This document shows positions 6,250 through 7,937 of a DNA stretch of 7,937 nt, piece after piece. Positions within the stretch are counted from its first letter, which is position 1; each line of letters begins with the position of its first letter. The DNA comes from Arenibacter sp965652575. GTDB taxonomy: Bacteria; Bacteroidota; Bacteroidia; Flavobacteriales; Flavobacteriaceae. A program made the position numbers and the translations under genes. The stretch covers positions 1 to 7,937 of the forward strand of contig CBFGWQ010000181.1 of assembly GCA_965652575.1 (NCBI GenBank), read 5' to 3'. The notes beneath the pieces are model-generated. The model did not search any database and was not told the origin of the DNA. It saw only the letters and a list, made by a program, of their open reading frames with translations.

Positions 6250-6709
6250 GCCTCACCGCAAACTTACGGGTATCCTCTTTGGTCAGCACCTTAAATCCGT
6301 CTCCCTTTGGAGCCTTGTTAAAGGCCGACAGGAACTCAATACCCAGACCTATCAAACTCCTTGTCCTTAAATCTATCCAAGCCCCCATAATTTGGCAGTG
6401 GGCAAAATTCCTACCATCCCCATCGTAAAAATTATGATGGAACTCAAAGAACATTCCGTCCTCACTTAGTCCCACCAACTCCAAGGAGACCCTTACCGGT
6501 TTCCCTAAAAATGCCTCTTTAAAATAATAAATATGTTCATGGAATACCACTGGTCCCATATTGTTCCGGGACATCGTCTTTTGGTCAAATCCCAGCTCCA
6601 GCAAAAAAGACATCCTGGTGTGGCTCATAAAATTTAAATAGGCGGAATTGGCCATATGACGATTGGCATCTACATCGCTCCACCGAATTTCGAATTCTTT
6701 TAAATACAT
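6233..6709 (-). CDS. Hotdog-fold acyl-CoA thioesterase (4HBT family)
   Basis: This 158-residue protein has a single hotdog domain. The opening FEIRWSDVDANRHMANSAYL contains the family pattern D-x-D-x-N-x-H-x-x-N (D12, D14, N16, H18, N21) that forms the catalytic start of the long helix. Next come HEHIYYFKEAFLGKPVRVSL and the central strands around FEFHHNFYDGDG. It probably hydrolyses acyl-CoA or acyl-ACP thioesters in the cytoplasm; the acyl substrate is unknown. The ATG at 6709-6707 is preceded by AAAAAGG, a weak purine-rich site. The 42-bp palindrome begins 13 bp upstream. The stop (TAA, 6235-6233) lies inside the transporter gene on the other strand, so the two genes converge and overlap. 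Confidence 0.88.
   Translation of the reverse strand: MYLKEFEIRWSDVDANRHMANSAYLNFMSHTRMSFLLELGFDQKTMSRNNMGPVVFHEHIYYFKEAFLGKPVRVSLELVGLSEDGMFFEFHHNFYDGDGRNFAHCQIMGAWIDLRTRSLIGLGIEFLSAFNKAPKGDGFKVLTKEDTRKFAVRPKDLA
6235..6249. other. GGCC mini-hairpin at convergent gene ends (see 6235-6253)
   Basis: AGGCC (6235-6239) and GGCCT (6249-6253) are complementary across a 9-nt loop, within the tail-to-tail overlap of the transporter and thioesterase genes. No T-run follows on either strand, so its value as a terminator is doubtful. A direct repeat TTAGGCC (6233-6239 and 6246-6252) partly explains the pattern. Confidence 0.2.
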
Positions 6710-6722
6710 CCTTTTTATTTAG

Positions 6723-6730
6723 TACATTTG
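6723..6730 (+). promoter_or_regulatory. Candidate -7 element for the nitronate monooxygenase-like gene
   Basis: The plus strand reads TACATTTG, an exact TAnnTTTG match inside the left arm of the palindrome. It would give a leader of about 95 nt to the ATG at 6832. No TTG lies 17-23 nt upstream. No other exact TAnnTTTG was found on the plus strand between 6764 and 6832. Confidence 0.35.
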
Positions 6731-6754
6731 AATTATTATGCATGCATAATAATT

Positions 6755-6762
6755 CAAATGTA
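6755..6762 (-). promoter_or_regulatory. Candidate -7 element for the thioesterase gene
   Basis: By the symmetry of the palindrome, the minus strand also reads TACATTTG here. The predicted leader to the ATG at 6709 is about 38-43 nt, a normal length. No TTG is found at 17-23 nt upstream. Confidence 0.4.
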
Positions 6763-6779
6763 CCATTTTTTATAAAATT

Positions 6780-6800
6780 TTGGATATTTTAGTTATCCAA
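6780..6800. promoter_or_regulatory. Operator-like dyad upstream of the nitronate monooxygenase-like gene
   Basis: TTGGATA (6780-6786) and TATCCAA (6794-6800) form a 7-bp inverted repeat with a 7-bp spacer, 21 bp in total. This is the size of a dimeric regulator site. It starts 16 bp after the 42-bp palindrome. No regulator gene is in the window to support a link, so the function is inference. Confidence 0.35.
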
Positions 6801-6831
6801 CTTTTTCAAATGCTTTAAATCCATCATCAAT

Positions 6832-7806
6832 ATGAGCAAAAAATCCGCTTTCATAAATGAGCTGGCATTACCTGTGGTAGCCGCACCCATGTTTCTTATA
6901 TCCGGTCCTGAATTGGTCATTGAATGTTGTAAAAACGGAATAGTTGGCACTTTCCCTGCGTTAAATCAGCGTACCACGGAAGGTTTTGAGGATTGGTTGG
7001 TAGAAATTAAAACCCAACTAAAGAAATATGAGGAAGAAACCGGAAAAAAAGTCGCGCCCTATGGGGTAAATTTAATTGTACACCCTACCAATCCCAGATT
7101 GGAAGCCGATTTAAAAGTTTGTATAAAGCATAAAGTGCCTTTAATAATTACCTCCTTGGGGGCTGTGGCACAGGTAGTCGACGCCATACATAGTTACGGC
7201 GGACTTGTCTTTCACGATATCGTTAAAAAAAGACATGCGGAAAAAGCTGCCGAGGCCGGAGTGGACGGGTTAATTTTGGTTGCCGCCGGAGCCGGGGGAC
7301 ACGCCGGTACGATAAACCCGATGCCCTTGGTTGCGGAAATAAAAAAATTCTACGATAAAACCATTTTACTCTCCGGCTGTATCAGTACCGGAAGGGATAT
7401 TGCCTCGGCCATGCAGATGGGAGCTGATCTGGCCTATATGGGCACGCGATTCATAAATACCAATGAAAGTAAAGCCTCGGAGGAATATAGGCAAATGATC
7501 ATCAAGTCCGGGGCCAGCGATGTAGTCTATACTGCCGCAATATCGGGCGTACATGCCAATTTTTTGGGAGCCAGCCTTAAGGCGGCCGGAATTACGGAAG
7601 AAGATTTGAAAAGAGACAGAAAGATAGATTTTGGGAAAGAGCTGAATACGGAGGCCAAGGCATGGAAAACCATTTGGTCTGCCGGACAAGGAGTTACAGC
7701 TATAGACAATGTAGAATCTGTCTCAGAATTGGTCACAAACCTAAAATCCGAATTTAAATCGGCCATTGAAGATCAGATCAAAATTTTGGATATTTATCCT
7801 AAATAA
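6832..7806 (+). CDS. Nitronate monooxygenase / 2-nitropropane dioxygenase-like FMN enzyme
   Basis: This 324-residue TIM-barrel flavoprotein belongs to the NPD/NMO family. Landmarks are the first strand LPVVAAPMFLISGPELV (13-29), the NQRTTEGFEDWL segment (45-56), YGVNLIVHP (77-85) and the strand VPLIITSLG (102-110). AAGAGGHAG (151-159) places H157 as the likely catalytic base. FMN-phosphate contacts lie in LLSGCISTGRDIASAMQMGA (179-198), followed by YMGTRF (202-207). IWSAGQGV near the C-terminus is also family-typical. Characterised members oxidise alkyl nitronates such as propionate-3-nitronate to aldehyde or ketone plus nitrite, and some family members are FMN-dependent dehydrogenases, so the exact substrate is open. 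The ATG at 6832 gives the normal N-terminus. It diverges from the thioesterase, with the palindrome in the 122-bp gap between them. Confidence 0.9.
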   Translation: MSKKSAFINELALPVVAAPMFLISGPELVIECCKNGIVGTFPALNQRTTEGFEDWLVEIKTQLKKYEEETGKKVAPYGVNLIVHPTNPRLEADLKVCIKHKVPLIITSLGAVAQVVDAIHSYGGLVFHDIVKKRHAEKAAEAGVDGLILVAAGAGGHAGTINPMPLVAEIKKFYDKTILLSGCISTGRDIASAMQMGADLAYMGTRFINTNESKASEEYRQMIIKSGASDVVYTAAISGVHANFLGASLKAAGITEEDLKRDRKIDFGKELNTEAKAWKTIWSAGQGVTAIDNVESVSELVTNLKSEFKSAIEDQIKILDIYPK

Positions 7807-7916
7807 CGTGAGTTCGATTTAAAATGAAGTTCTAATAGTAGATTATCAATTATTCAAATTAGTGTTTCTGTCCCCTCAAGGTTTTTTTGACAATTATATC
7901 TTTAAATTGAGGTCTC

Positions 7917-7934
7917 TCCCGATAGCTATCGGGA
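7917..7934. terminator. GC-rich 18-bp palindrome, possible bidirectional terminator or dispersed repeat
   Basis: TCCCGATAGCTATCGGGA is a perfect palindrome 110 bp past the nitronate monooxygenase-like stop. As RNA it would form a short stem with a tight loop. I recall CCCGATAGCTATCGGG-type palindromes as recurrent intergenic elements in flavobacterial genomes, but that is memory and only one copy is in this window. The window ends 3 bp later, so a following T-run cannot be checked. The remaining 7807-7916 contains no convincing gene or RNA. Confidence 0.45.
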
Positions 7935-7937
7935 TCC

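Larger units (their letters stand above)
6722..6763. repeat. Perfect 42-bp palindrome between divergent genes
   Basis: Reading 21 bases inward from either end gives the same sequence on the two strands, with no mismatch and no spacer; the centre of symmetry lies between 6742 and 6743 in ATGCATGCAT. Each arm starts GTACATTTGAATTATTATG. Symmetry stops at 6721/6764 (A versus C). It lies between the thioesterase ATG (6709) and the nitronate monooxygenase-like ATG (6832). Both arms contain TACATTTG facing the centre, a -7 promoter match. On the plus strand six T (6766-6771) follow after two bases, so a plus-strand terminator is also possible. Confidence 0.95.

Noticed and set aside
7874..7912. CCTCAA/TTGAGG inverted repeat as terminator of the nitronate monooxygenase-like gene
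   Set aside because: Six-bp arms around a 27-nt loop and no T-run after the second arm make a stable terminator unlikely.
1..7937. CRISPR array, tRNA, rRNA, insertion sequence, toxin-antitoxin or defence system
   Set aside because: No regularly spaced repeats, cloverleaf sequence, transposase, terminal inverted repeat pair or defence-type domain was found on either strand.

Overview
The window looks like a housekeeping stretch of a marine-type Flavobacteriaceae (Bacteroidota) chromosome. Pointers are the AT-rich base composition, flavobacterial-type RecO, glutamate dehydrogenase and cystathionine gamma-synthase proteins, a Bacteroidota lipoprotein with DUF4163/DUF3298 domains, near absence of spaced Shine-Dalgarno sequences, and repeated matches to the Bacteroidota promoter consensus TTG-N17-23-TAnnTTTG upstream of genes. 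No mobile element, CRISPR array, rRNA or tRNA was seen.

Layout, left to right. (1) Positions 1-3598 hold minus-strand genes. They are metB-like cystathionine gamma-synthase (2444-3598), then gdhA (997-2340, own -7 box upstream, hairpin terminator downstream), then recO (163-882), then the first 53 codons of a secreted protein, probably a TonB-dependent receptor, which starts one base after the recO stop. (2) A DUF4163/DUF3298 lipoprotein (3687-4430, plus) diverges from metB. Their two promoters physically interlock. (3) A DinB-family protein (4425-4895, minus) meets the lipoprotein tail-to-tail with a 6-bp overlap. (4) An ArsC/Spx-family protein (5006-5359) and an EamA/DMT transporter (5356-6249) form a coupled plus-strand pair sharing GTGA. 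(5) A hotdog-fold acyl-CoA thioesterase (6233-6709, minus) overlaps the transporter tail-to-tail by 17 bp. (6) A nitronate monooxygenase-like FMN protein (6832-7806, plus) diverges from the thioesterase. (7) A gene-free tail (7807-7937) ends in an 18-bp palindrome that is probably part of a terminator or dispersed repeat.

The genes are mostly unrelated metabolic and repair functions: nitrogen assimilation, methionine/cysteine metabolism, recombination, and detoxification-type enzymes. They do not form one obvious pathway. I found no convincing novel multi-gene system. The most unusual object is non-coding. Between the divergent thioesterase and nitronate monooxygenase genes lies a perfect 42-bp uninterrupted palindrome (6722-6763). 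Each of its ends carries an exact TAnnTTTG box, so each strand has a potential promoter aimed through the centre. It is also followed on the plus strand by six T residues, so a terminator for antisense read-through is the main rival explanation. Other points worth checking are the interlocked metB/lipoprotein promoters, the gdhA terminator abutting the recO promoter, and the two convergent gene pairs with no room for an intergenic terminator.
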